From contig NZ_JACHMI010000001.1 in NCBI RefSeq assembly GCF_014207985.1, positions 2,339,001-2,403,000 of the forward strand: 64,000 bases of DNA, read 5' to 3'. This DNA comes from Nonomuraea rubra (GTDB lineage Bacteria > Actinomycetota > Actinomycetes > Streptosporangiales > Streptosporangiaceae). A model generated the notes under the pieces. It worked only from the letters and a program-made list of their open reading frames with translations, was not told where the DNA came from and searched no databases. Below, in pieces: positions 24,952-34,002 of this stretch; position 1 is the first letter of the stretch, and every line of letters starts with the position of its first letter. The position numbers were made by a program, and so were the translations under genes.

Positions 24952-26526
24952 TCATGGCCAGGAGGTGCGGAACGTGGTCAGGACGGCGGCGTGGTCGGAG
25001 CTCCACTCGTTGCCGCGATGGTTCGGCACCGCGGCCGGCGTGCCCTCGACCAGGGCCTGCGACCCGGTCACGCGCAGCGGGCCCGCGTAGTAGACGAAGT
25101 CGATCCGGTCCTGCGGCTCCGGCTCGCCCTTGTGCGAGTCGTGGCCGTAGCCGCCGGTGAACACCGGGTAGACCGGCGACCAGGTGAGGCCCGGCGCCGT
25201 CACCGGGTCCGGGTGCGCCACCCGGTAGGAGTCCCGCAGCCCCGCCTTCGCCGGCAGCACCGAGGCCGGCCACGGGACGGAGGTGTAGCCGCAGCGGTTC
25301 GCGGCCGGGGTCCAGTCCAGGTGGGACGGGGCGTTGAAGTCGCCCGTCAGCAGCACCGGCGTGCGCCGCGCCGCGTCCAGGTCCGGCCTCATCGCCTCCA
25401 GCACGGCCTCGATCTGCGGCGTGCGCCCGGAGCGCGCCTCGTTGGCCAGCAGCTCCTCCTGCGTCATCCTGCCGAAGCAGGCGTCGTACGGTCCGTACGG
25501 GGTGTAGCCGAGGTGCACGTTCCACACCACGACCTCCTGGCGCTCGCCGATCCGCACCCGCACCTTCGTCGCCACCGACAGCGGCCCGCCGGCCACCGGC
25601 TCCCTGCGCTCGGTGATCGGGTACCTGCTGATCACGCCCAGGTCGGTGCCCGCCTGGTGGTACTCCCAGCCCAGCGCCTCGGCCAGCTCGCGGGTGGAGA
25701 CGGCCGAGGTCTCCTGCAGCCCCACGACGTCCACGCCGGACTCGAGCAGGAAGCGCAGCTGCTTCTCCCGCCCGCCGTCCACCTGGCTGCCGCCGTGCCA
25801 CAGGTTGAAGCTCATCGCCCTGAGCTCGGGCACCAGGCTCTGGCCCGGCCGGCGGACCTCGATGCCGATCGTCGCGGTGCCGGTCTGGCCGCGCGCGTTG
25901 CGGGCCTCGACGCGCAGGGGCTCCCGGCGCAGCGAGTCGAGCACCCGCGGCGTCCCGGTCACCTCGCCCTCGGCCGACACCCTGGCCCACTTCGGCCCGC
26001 TCACCTTGCGGAAGGTGAGCCCTTCCGTGTCCCCGCGTACCAGGCCGTTCACCTTCGCCCGGTACGGCGCGAGCGCGCGGGCGTTACGCAGGCCGAAGGC
26101 GTCGGTGATGAAGTGCAGCGGCTCGTCGCTCATGATCCGTATCTTCACCGGTGCGGCCAGCCACCGGTAGCCGTCCTGGGCCAGCGCGAAGACGATGTAG
26201 TCGCCCGGCTCCAGCCCGTCGGTCGGCAGCGTGGCCTCGCCGCTGCCTTCGGTGATGTAGACCCACCGCGTCGACGGGCCGACGTACTGCTCCTCCACCG
26301 GGCCGTTGCCGGGGTCGGTGTAGAGGCCGAGCCAGTTGGCCGGGTGAGGATCCGGGGTGGTGTAGGTCAGCCTGATCGGCTCGCCGCGGAGCACGGCCGG
26401 CGAGGCGACGGCCAGCGTTCCCTCCGCAGTGGAGGAGGACGCCCGTGCGGGGACCGTACCGACGAGGAGGAGGAGAGCCGCCACGACGAGCGGCGATAAC
26501 CAGCGTTTGCACACGTGCTCGAACAC
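24952..26526 (-). CDS. Secreted endonuclease/exonuclease/phosphatase-family protein
   Basis: About 524 aa. After a signal peptide (KRWLSPLVVAALLLLVG...ARA) come a beta-rich region with a DPHPANWLGLYTDPGNG segment and an Ig-like domain, then the EEP catalytic domain: RAMSFNLWHGG, VVGLQETSAV (metal-binding Glu), LLTGDFNAPSHLDW (Asp/Asn) and the terminal EWSSDHAAVL (Asp-His). It should hydrolyse phosphodiesters or phosphate esters outside the cell. GTG 26526 is the longest start; GTG 26514 gives a more standard signal peptide. Confidence 0.85.
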   Translation of the reverse strand: MFEHVCKRWLSPLVVAALLLLVGTVPARASSSTAEGTLAVASPAVLRGEPIRLTYTTPDPHPANWLGLYTDPGNGPVEEQYVGPSTRWVYITEGSGEATLPTDGLEPGDYIVFALAQDGYRWLAAPVKIRIMSDEPLHFITDAFGLRNARALAPYRAKVNGLVRGDTEGLTFRKVSGPKWARVSAEGEVTGTPRVLDSLRREPLRVEARNARGQTGTATIGIEVRRPGQSLVPELRAMSFNLWHGGSQVDGGREKQLRFLLESGVDVVGLQETSAVSTRELAEALGWEYHQAGTDLGVISRYPITERREPVAGGPLSVATKVRVRIGERQEVVVWNVHLGYTPYGPYDACFGRMTQEELLANEARSGRTPQIEAVLEAMRPDLDAARRTPVLLTGDFNAPSHLDWTPAANRCGYTSVPWPASVLPAKAGLRDSYRVAHPDPVTAPGLTWSPVYPVFTGGYGHDSHKGEPEPQDRIDFVYYAGPLRVTGSQALVEGTPAAVPNHRGNEWSSDHAAVLTTFRTSWP

Positions 26527-26709
26527 ATCGTGCAGCCTGCGGCAGGACGGTGACGCTCATGTGTACGCGCCGTGGCAGCCCGCCGGCGGCCAGGGGAAGC
26601 CCTGGGCCGGGGGTCGCGGAACGGCCACGCGGCGTGGCGGCCGTCCCCTATGATGCTGGCCTTGATCAGGTAGCGGCCCAGAGGAGACGAGCGCGTCGCG
26701 TGTTGCCCG

Positions 26710-29574
26710 ATGAGTGATCCTGAGCTGCGGTTCTCGGTGCTGGGCCCGGTGCGCGCGTGGCGCGGCGGCGTCGAGGTGGACGCCGGCTCGCCGCAGCAGC
26801 GGCTGGTGCTGGCGGTGCTGCTGGTGGCCGGTGGCAGGGTGGTGAGCCAGGACCAGCTGCTCGACGCGGTCTGGGGTGAGTCCCGGCCGCGCAGCGCCGT
26901 CGGCACCCTGCGCACGTACGTGTCCCGGCTGCGGGCCGCGCTCGGCGCCGAGGTGATCGCCTCGACCGGCAGCGGGTACGCCCTCACCGCCGGCACCAGC
27001 GACCTCGCCGAGCTGGACGAGCTGGCACGGCAGGGACGGCACAGGGAGGCGCTGGCGCTCTGGCAGGGCGAGTCGCTGGCCGGGCTGGACGGCGGGTACG
27101 CGCACGCGCAGCGCGCCCGGCTGGCGGAGCGGCGGCTCACGCTGCTGGAGCGCAGGCTGAGCGAGGACGTCGAGGCGGGCAGGCACGCGGAGGTCGTCAC
27201 CGAGCTGACCACGCTCTGCGCGGAGCACCCGGTCAGGGAGCGGCTGGCCTGTCTGCTGATGCTGGCGCTGTACCGCTCGGGCAGGCAGGCCGAGGCGATC
27301 GGCGTGTTCACCGACCTGAGGAAGCTGCTGGCCGAGGAGCTGGGCGTCGACCCGTCACCGGAGCCGGCGGAGCTGTACCAGCGGATCATCACCGCCGATC
27401 CCGGGCTCTGCGCGGAGCCGGGGGAGAGGGCCAGGGCCGCGACGCCGGTGCCGCGCCAGCTCCCCGCGGACATGACGGACTTCACCGGCAGGCAGCCGGA
27501 CATCGACCAGGTGACGCGGGCCCTGACCGAGGCGAACGGCTCGGCGCTGGTCATCTCGGCCGTGGCGGGCGCGGGCGGCATGGGCAAGACCACCCTGGCC
27601 GTGCACGTGGCGCACCGGCTGGCCGCCCGCTACCCCGACGGCCAGCTCTTCGTGGACCTCCAGGGCGCGGGGCCGCGGCCGCCGGCGGCTCGGGACGTGC
27701 TGGGCGGGTTCCTGCGGGCGCTCGGCGTGGACCTGGCGGAGGTCTCCGAGGACCTGGAGGAGCGCGCCGCGCTCTACCGTTCGCTGCTGGCGGAGCGGCG
27801 GGTGCTGGTGCTGCTGGACAACGCGGCGAGCGCGGCGCAGGTGCGGCCGCTGCTGCCGGGCGCCGCCGGGTGCGCGGTGCTGGTGACCAGCCGGGCGCGG
27901 CTGGCCGGGCTCTCCGGCGCGCGGCACCTGGGGCTGGCGGCGATGCGGCCGGACGAGGCGCTGGCGCTGCTGGCCAAGGTGGTGGGCGAGGAGCGGGTGG
28001 CCGCCGAGCGGGAGGCGGCGCAGGAGCTGATGCGGGCGTGCGGGTACCTGCCGCTGGCGATCAGGATCGTGGCCTCCCGGCTGGCGGCGCGTCCCGGCTG
28101 GAGCCTGGCCAGGATGCGCGACCGGATGGCCGACGAGCGCCGCCGCCTGTCCGAGTTGCGCGTGGACGACCTGGCCGTCGAGGCGACGTTCGCCCTGGGG
28201 TACGACCAGCTCGACGAGGCGCACGCGGCGGCGTTCAGGCTGCTGGCGGTGCCGAACGCGGCCGACCTGCCGCTCCCGGCCGCGGCGGCCGTGCTGGGCG
28301 TCGCGGAGGAGGAGGCGGAGGAGCTGTGCGAGGCGCTGGTGAACGTGCACCTGATGGAGTCGCCCGCGCCCGGCCGCTACCGCCACCACGACCTGCTCAA
28401 GCTCTACGCCCGCGCCCGGCTGGACGGGCAGGAGGAGAGCCGGCGGGCCGCGCTCGACCGGCTGCTCGGCCACTACCTGGCGGCCATGGCGTGGATCGTG
28501 GACGTGATGTACCCCGGCGACCCGGCGCTCGGCTTCGGCACGACGACCGGCGCGCGGCCGTCGTTCGCGGATCTCGACGCCGCGATCGCGTGGGGGCAGG
28601 CCGAGGAGGAGGGCATGCTCGGCTGCCTGCGCCAGATCGCCGGGACGCCGGGCGCGGCGCTGCGGGACGCGGTGTCGCTGCTCGACATGATGAGCCTGGT
28701 CTTCGACTTCGAGTCGAGCCCCACCGGCTACGAGCAGGTGGCGGAGCGGCTGGTCACGGCCGCGGCGGAGCGTGGCGACCGGATCGCCGAGGCGCACGCC
28801 CGCCGCAAGCGCGGCGAGATCCTCTACGCCCGCAGGGCCGCCGGGGCGGCGGCCGAGGAGGCCAGGGCCGTGCGCGAGTGCGCCGAGGCCCGCCCGGCCG
28901 ACCACGCCTCCGCGGTCAACCTGCTCGCCATGCTCGCGCACGACAGGCGGGCCCACGACGAGGCGATCGCGCTGTACATCGAGGCGATCGAGATCTGGCG
29001 TGCCCTCGGCCACCGCTCGGAGGAGGCCATCTGCAGGGGCAACCTGGCGATGGTGCTGGCCGAGGCCGGCCGGGGCGAGGAAGGGGTGGAGGTCGCGGAG
29101 CTGGCCGTCGGCGTCACCCGCGAGCTGGGCGGCGGCAGGCCCAACCCGCAGATCCTCTACCAGCTCGCCGTCGCGCTGGGCGCCGCCGGGCGGCCTGAGG
29201 AGGCGCTCGCGGGCTTCGGCGGGAGCCGTGCGGAGTTCCGCCGGCTCGGGCAGTACACCTGGGAGGGCCTGACCCTGCGCCGGATGGCCGAGACCTACCT
29301 CGCCATGGGCCGCCCCGACCGGGCCGTGGACCACGCCGAGGAGGCGCTGGCCATGCTGCGGGAGGCGGACCAGGGCTGGATGGGCGCCAAGGCGCTCGCC
29401 GTGCTCGGCCGGGCGCTGACCGCGCTCGGCCGGCGCGGCAGGGCCAGGGCCTGCCTGACCCGGGCACTCGCGATCATGGAGGAGAAGGGACTGCCCGACG
29501 CGGACGACGTGCGTGCCCTGCTGTCCCGGCTGGACCCGCCGGTCTACTGCTCGGCGAGCGAGCCGCAGGTGTAA
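26710..29574 (+). CDS. AfsR/SARP-family regulator (DNA-binding, NB-ARC, TPR)
   Basis: A 954-aa multidomain activator. An OmpR-type winged helix (residues ~8-95, SQDQLLDAVWG...TYVSRLRAAL) is followed by the bacterial transcriptional activation domain (~95-240), an NB-ARC ATPase with Walker A GAGGMGKTTL (K293) and LVLLDN, and C-terminal TPR repeats (~690-930). Such proteins activate secondary-metabolite clusters, often in trans. The ATG at 26710 has no close Shine-Dalgarno; GAGGAG lies 22 nt upstream. The 183-bp gap to the divergent EEP gene holds no other gene I can see. The 3' end overlaps the next gene by 31 bp. Confidence 0.9.
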   Translation: MSDPELRFSVLGPVRAWRGGVEVDAGSPQQRLVLAVLLVAGGRVVSQDQLLDAVWGESRPRSAVGTLRTYVSRLRAALGAEVIASTGSGYALTAGTSDLAELDELARQGRHREALALWQGESLAGLDGGYAHAQRARLAERRLTLLERRLSEDVEAGRHAEVVTELTTLCAEHPVRERLACLLMLALYRSGRQAEAIGVFTDLRKLLAEELGVDPSPEPAELYQRIITADPGLCAEPGERARAATPVPRQLPADMTDFTGRQPDIDQVTRALTEANGSALVISAVAGAGGMGKTTLAVHVAHRLAARYPDGQLFVDLQGAGPRPPAARDVLGGFLRALGVDLAEVSEDLEERAALYRSLLAERRVLVLLDNAASAAQVRPLLPGAAGCAVLVTSRARLAGLSGARHLGLAAMRPDEALALLAKVVGEERVAAEREAAQELMRACGYLPLAIRIVASRLAARPGWSLARMRDRMADERRRLSELRVDDLAVEATFALGYDQLDEAHAAAFRLLAVPNAADLPLPAAAAVLGVAEEEAEELCEALVNVHLMESPAPGRYRHHDLLKLYARARLDGQEESRRAALDRLLGHYLAAMAWIVDVMYPGDPALGFGTTTGARPSFADLDAAIAWGQAEEEGMLGCLRQIAGTPGAALRDAVSLLDMMSLVFDFESSPTGYEQVAERLVTAAAERGDRIAEAHARRKRGEILYARRAAGAAAEEARAVRECAEARPADHASAVNLLAMLAHDRRAHDEAIALYIEAIEIWRALGHRSEEAICRGNLAMVLAEAGRGEEGVEVAELAVGVTRELGGGRPNPQILYQLAVALGAAGRPEEALAGFGGSRAEFRRLGQYTWEGLTLRRMAETYLAMGRPDRAVDHAEEALAMLREADQGWMGAKALAVLGRALTALGRRGRARACLTRALAIMEEKGLPDADDVRALLSRLDPPVYCSASEPQV

Positions 29575-30446
29575 CCCTTCTCGCGCTCCGGGTCGAGCTG
29601 GATCGAGGCCAGGTTCGTCGTCTCCATGGGGCGGCGGAAGGTCTCGTACTTGTCGCAGTCGTAGAAGACGTAGGTGCCGTCGCTCTCGCCGAGCAGCATC
29701 ATCCACCGGCCGTCGTAGAGCGGCTTGTCGTCCTCGGCGTTGTGGATGATCGCCCACTGGTCCTGGAAGCCGACGTAGCCGAGCAGCTCGTTGGCCTGGC
29801 CGGTCTCCTGGACCTCCAGCGCGCCCTGCACCATCGCCAGGATCAGCAGGAAGCCCAGCCCGACCCCGGTGAGGGCGCCGAGCAGCACCTTCGTCGCGGC
29901 GCGGCCGACCGGCTTGCGGCGCAGCAGCCGGAACGGCACCAGGAACGTCAGCACGCCGAGTCCCACGGCGACGATCACCATGACGAACAGGTCGAGGTCG
30001 CCGAAGAGGGTGAACAGCCCCCAGTACGTCGCGCCGCACCACAACGCGGCGAGCAGCGCGGCCGCCCACGGCCGCCGCCGGACGGCCTCGATCATCCGGC
30101 CGAACGTGCCCCTGGTCAGCTTGTCGGCCACCCAGAACAGGCCGACGACGAGACCGAGCGTGGGGATGAGGACGAGCAGCATCAGGATCAGCGTGCCCAT
30201 GAGCCGTCCCAGCAGGACGGACTGGTCGATGCCCGCCTGCTGGGGGCTGATGCCGAAGACGTCGTACATCGCCTCGACACCGAGGTAGAGCACCGCATAG
30301 AGCGTCACGCCGATGGGCACGATGACGGATCCGATGCGTTCTAGGAGGTAGAGGACGCCGCCGTTACCCTCTTCCGCGGAGGGGGCGTCGCTCGCGGGGA
30401 GCGTATCTGAAGCGGCGCGTTCTACCGCGAACTGGTCAGTGGACAT
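29544..30446 (-). CDS. Membrane protein of unknown function
   Basis: About 300 aa from the ATG at 30446. It has four or five hydrophobic segments (GSVIVPIGVTLYAVLYLG, LMGTLILMLLVLIPTLGLVV, AALLAALWCGATYWGLFTL, LFVMVIVAVGLGVLTFLVP, LLGALTGVGLGFLLILAMV) and an extracytoplasmic C-terminal domain with two cysteines (YDCDKY, YTCGSL). The 34-residue upstream extension is not convincing. It converges on the AfsR-like gene with a 31-bp overlap. No family recognised. Confidence 0.75.
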   Translation of the reverse strand: MSTDQFAVERAASDTLPASDAPSAEEGNGGVLYLLERIGSVIVPIGVTLYAVLYLGVEAMYDVFGISPQQAGIDQSVLLGRLMGTLILMLLVLIPTLGLVVGLFWVADKLTRGTFGRMIEAVRRRPWAAALLAALWCGATYWGLFTLFGDLDLFVMVIVAVGLGVLTFLVPFRLLRRKPVGRAATKVLLGALTGVGLGFLLILAMVQGALEVQETGQANELLGYVGFQDQWAIIHNAEDDKPLYDGRWMMLLGESDGTYVFYDCDKYETFRRPMETTNLASIQLDPEREKGYTCGSLAEQ

Positions 30447-30571
30447 GGCGCACGATGATAGGGCACGCATGTCGACAGATCGTTGACGGATGCTTAACGC
30501 TCCGGTGATCCGATGTGTGGGATCGGTGCTGCTCCACCGAGTCTCCATCCAGAAACATCGGATGGGAAGTC

Positions 30572-30600
30572 TTGTTACGCTCGGGTTTCGATGCTATCTC
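30572..30600 (+). promoter_or_regulatory. Possible promoter of the GH95 gene
   Basis: TTGTTA at 30572-30577 and TATCTC at 30595-30600 are 17 nt apart, 34 bp before the GTG start. The ribosome site GGAGG (30624-30628) can pair with an upstream CTCC, which might damp initiation. Confidence 0.35.
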
Positions 30601-30633
30601 CTAGGATCAAGGCTCCTGTGATCGGAGGATTTC

Positions 30634-33600
30634 GTGCCGCACCCCCCACGACGACGCATCAGCAGTGCCTTGGTCGCCGTCTTCACTCTCGCCGCCGGCC
30701 TGTCCGTCCCGCTGAGCGCATCCGCCGGCACTGCTCAGACACCCGATGACTTGACCCTCTGGTACGACAGGCCCGCCACCGACTGGGAGACCCAGGCCCT
30801 GCCCATCGGCAACGGCCCCCTGGGCGCGATGGTCTTCGGAGGGGTGGCGTCCGAGCAGCTCCAGTTCAACGAGAAGACGTTATGGACCGGCGGGCCCGGC
30901 GTCTCCGGCTACGACTTCGGCAACTGGAAGACCCCGCGGCCGGGCGCCATCGCCGAGGTCCAGCAGCAGATCGACCGTGACGGCAGGATGACGCCCGAGG
31001 CCGTGGCCGCCAAGCTGGGCCAGCCCAAGACCGGCTTCGGGGCGTACCAGACGTTCGGCGACCTGTTCCTCGACTTCGGCCACGCGAACCCCACCGACTA
31101 CCGGCGCGAGCTGGGCCTGCGCGAGGCCGTCGCCCGGGTCGGCTACACCGCCGGCGGCGTGCGCTACTCCCGCGAGTTCTTCGCCAGCAATCCCGGCAAC
31201 GTGATCGTCGGCCGGCTCTCGGCCGACCAGGGCGGCAAGGTGTCGTTCACGCTGCGGCACACCTCGCCGCGCGACGACAAGACCGTCACGGCCGCCGACG
31301 GCAGGCTCACCATCCGCGGCGCCCTGCGGGACAACGGCATGACGTTCGAGGCGCAGGTCCAGGTGATCAGCGAGGGCGGCACCCGCACCGACGACGGGGA
31401 CAGGATCACCGTCAGCGGGGCCGACAGCGCGGTCATCGTGCTCTCGGCCGGCACCGACTACGCCGGCACCTACCCCGCCTACCGGGGCGAGGACCCGCAC
31501 GCCAAGGTCACCGCCGCGGTGGACGCGGCCGCCGCCACGAGCTACGACGACCTCAGGCGCGCGCACGTCGCCGACTACCGCGAGCTGTTCGACCGGGTGA
31601 AGCTGGACCTCGGCGGCACGGCACCGGCGATCCCCACCGACCGGTTGCGCAGGAACTACACCGGTGGCGCCTCGGCCGGCGACCGCGCGCTGGAGGCGCT
31701 GTTCTTCGCGTACGGCCGCTACCTGCTGATCTCCTCCTCCCGCGAGAACGACCTGCTCCCGGCCAACCTCCAGGGCGTGTGGAACAACGTCACCAACCCG
31801 CCCTGGTCGGCCGACTACCACGTCAACATCAACCTGCAGATGAACTACTGGCTCGCCGAGCAGACCAACCTGCACCAGACCACGGAACCGTACGACCGCT
31901 ACATCACCTCGATGGTGGCGCCGGGCCGCAAGACCGCGCAGGACCTGTTCGGCGCGCGCGGCTGGGTGGTCAACAACGAGACGAACCCGTTCGGGTTCAC
32001 CGGCCTGCACGACTGGGCGACCGCGTTCTGGTTCCCCGAGGCGGCGGCCTGGACCACCCAGCACCTGTACGACACCTACCGCTTCACCGGCGACCTCGGC
32101 TACCTGCGCGAGACCGCGTACCCGGTGATCAAGGGCGCGGCGGAGTTCTGGCTGGACTTCCTGCACACCGACCCGCGTGACGGCAGGCTGGTCGTCTCGC
32201 CGAGCTACTCGCCCGAGCACGGCGACTTCTCGGCGGGCGCGTCGATGTCGCAGCAGATCGTCCGCGAGGTGTTCACCAACGCCCTGGCGGCGGCCAAGAA
32301 GCTGAAGGTGGACGAGGACTTCCAGGCCGAGGTGGGCGCGGCCCTGGCCAGGCTCGACCCGGGCCTGCGCGTCGGCTCCTGGGGCCAGCTCCAGGAGTGG
32401 AAGAGCGACTGGGACTCCAAGACCGACACCCACCGGCACGTCTCCCACCTGTACGCCCTGCACCCGGGCAACCAGATCCTGCCCGGCACCCCGGAGGCGG
32501 AGGCCGCCAAGGTCTCGCTGACCGCGCGCGGTGACGGCGGCACCGGCTGGTCCAAGGCCTGGAAGATCAACTTCTGGGCGCGGCTGCTGGACGGCGACCA
32601 CGCGCACAAGATGCTCGCCGAGCAGCTCAAGGGCTCCACGCTGGACAACCTGTGGGACACCCACCCGCCGTTCCAGATCGACGGCAACTTCGGCGCCACC
32701 TCCGGCATCGCCGAGATGTTGCTGCAGAGCCAGCACGACGTGGTGCACGTGCTGCCCGCGCTGCCCAGCGCGTGGCGGGACGGCTCGGTCACCGGGCTGC
32801 GCGCCCGCGGCGACGTCACCGTGGACGCCGCCTGGAAGGACGGCGCCGCCGACACGATCACCGTCCGGCCGGGCAGGACCGGGACGATCAAGGTCAGGTC
32901 GCCGTTCATCGCCGGGCGCTACCGCGTCTTCGACGAGCAGGGGCACGAGGTCGGCCCGCGCCGCGACGGCGACACGCTGAGCTGGAACGCCCGCGCCGGC
33001 AAGGCGTACACGATCCAGAACGAGGCCGCCGTGACCCTGGCCGCGCCCGCCACCGCCACGCCGGGTACGCCGTTCGAGGCGAAGGTCGCCGTCACCGCCA
33101 CCCGCCGCAGGTCGGTGCCCGCCTCCGACGTGACGCTCACCGTGCCGCAGGGCTGGATCGCCGAGCCGGCGACCCGGCACCTCGCGGGGGTCGCGCCCGG
33201 GCAGTCGCGCACGGCCACCTTCACCGTCACGCCCGGACCGTCCGACGGCACGCGGCGGGCCGTGCTGGCCGCCTCGGTGACCGGTGACTCCTGGAAGGGC
33301 GCGGCCACCGCCGTGCTCGCCCTGGAACCCTGCGCGCCGGCCCCCGCCGGATCGGTCCTGGTCGCCTGGGACCCGAAGGAGGGCGGCACGGTCACCGACA
33401 CCTCGGGCAACGGCCGCCACGCCACCGTCACGGGGACCGCCTCCTACGACCAGGGCGCCCCGACGGGCAGCGGGCTGACGCTCGACGGCAACACGTACCT
33501 GACCACCGCGAACACCACGCTCGGCGTGGTACGGGAGGCCACGTTCGCCGCCGAGGTGAAGGTCGCGGGCAGCGGCTACCGGCGGCTGTTCGACTCCCAG

Positions 33601-33960
33601 CCGTCCGGCGACCCGGGCACCGACGGCGTGCTCATCGACGTCACCCCGGCGAACAAGGTGCGCTTCATCGGCGCCGGCGCGAACGTCACCCTGGACGCCA
33701 CCCTGCCCGCCGGCCGCTGGCTCGACCTCGTGGTCACCCTCGACCGCACCGGCGCGCTCGCCCTCTACGTGGACGGCGAACGCGCGGCGACCGGCCAGGT
33801 GACCGCCGACGGCATCACCGGCTGCACCGCCAGGCCGCTGCGCTTCGGCGCCGACCAGGGCGGCGGCCAGCGCCTGACCGGCGGCGTGGACCGCGCCGCC
33901 ATCCTGGCCAGGACGCTGACCGCCGACGAGGTGAAGACCTGGAAGGAGCTGGCCTTCTGA
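30634..33960 (+). CDS. Secreted GH95 alpha-L-fucosidase with C-terminal LamG domain
   Basis: A 1108-aa exported glycosidase. The signal peptide is MPHPPRRRISSALVAVFTLA...SASA. The GH95 domain follows (LWYDRPATDWETQALPIGNG at the N-terminus; NLQGVWNNVTNPPWSADYHVNINLQMNYW split over 31750-31850; HRHVSHLYALHPGNQI; PPFQIDGNFGATSGIAEMLLQS). A NEW3-like beta-sandwich (about 800-895) and a concanavalin-like LamG domain (about 905-1100) end the protein. It should release alpha-L-fucose or galactose from plant or host glycans. GTG start with GGAGG 5 nt before it. Confidence 0.92.
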   Translation: MPHPPRRRISSALVAVFTLAAGLSVPLSASAGTAQTPDDLTLWYDRPATDWETQALPIGNGPLGAMVFGGVASEQLQFNEKTLWTGGPGVSGYDFGNWKTPRPGAIAEVQQQIDRDGRMTPEAVAAKLGQPKTGFGAYQTFGDLFLDFGHANPTDYRRELGLREAVARVGYTAGGVRYSREFFASNPGNVIVGRLSADQGGKVSFTLRHTSPRDDKTVTAADGRLTIRGALRDNGMTFEAQVQVISEGGTRTDDGDRITVSGADSAVIVLSAGTDYAGTYPAYRGEDPHAKVTAAVDAAAATSYDDLRRAHVADYRELFDRVKLDLGGTAPAIPTDRLRRNYTGGASAGDRALEALFFAYGRYLLISSSRENDLLPANLQGVWNNVTNPPWSADYHVNINLQMNYWLAEQTNLHQTTEPYDRYITSMVAPGRKTAQDLFGARGWVVNNETNPFGFTGLHDWATAFWFPEAAAWTTQHLYDTYRFTGDLGYLRETAYPVIKGAAEFWLDFLHTDPRDGRLVVSPSYSPEHGDFSAGASMSQQIVREVFTNALAAAKKLKVDEDFQAEVGAALARLDPGLRVGSWGQLQEWKSDWDSKTDTHRHVSHLYALHPGNQILPGTPEAEAAKVSLTARGDGGTGWSKAWKINFWARLLDGDHAHKMLAEQLKGSTLDNLWDTHPPFQIDGNFGATSGIAEMLLQSQHDVVHVLPALPSAWRDGSVTGLRARGDVTVDAAWKDGAADTITVRPGRTGTIKVRSPFIAGRYRVFDEQGHEVGPRRDGDTLSWNARAGKAYTIQNEAAVTLAAPATATPGTPFEAKVAVTATRRRSVPASDVTLTVPQGWIAEPATRHLAGVAPGQSRTATFTVTPGPSDGTRRAVLAASVTGDSWKGAATAVLALEPCAPAPAGSVLVAWDPKEGGTVTDTSGNGRHATVTGTASYDQGAPTGSGLTLDGNTYLTTANTTLGVVREATFAAEVKVAGSGYRRLFDSQPSGDPGTDGVLIDVTPANKVRFIGAGANVTLDATLPAGRWLDLVVTLDRTGALALYVDGERAATGQVTADGITGCTARPLRFGADQGGGQRLTGGVDRAAILARTLTADEVKTWKELAF

Positions 33961-33969
33961 CGCTGTGAC

Positions 33970-33998
33970 GCCGGGCGGGGCGCTCCACCCTGCCCGGC
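33970..33998. terminator. Hairpin between convergent genes
   Basis: GCCGGGC at 33970-33976 pairs with GCCCGGC at 33992-33998, and an inner GGG pairs with CCC after one mismatch. It lies between the GH95 stop and the NicO stop and could serve both. No T-tract is present. Confidence 0.6.
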
Positions 33999-34002
33999 AC
34001 CC

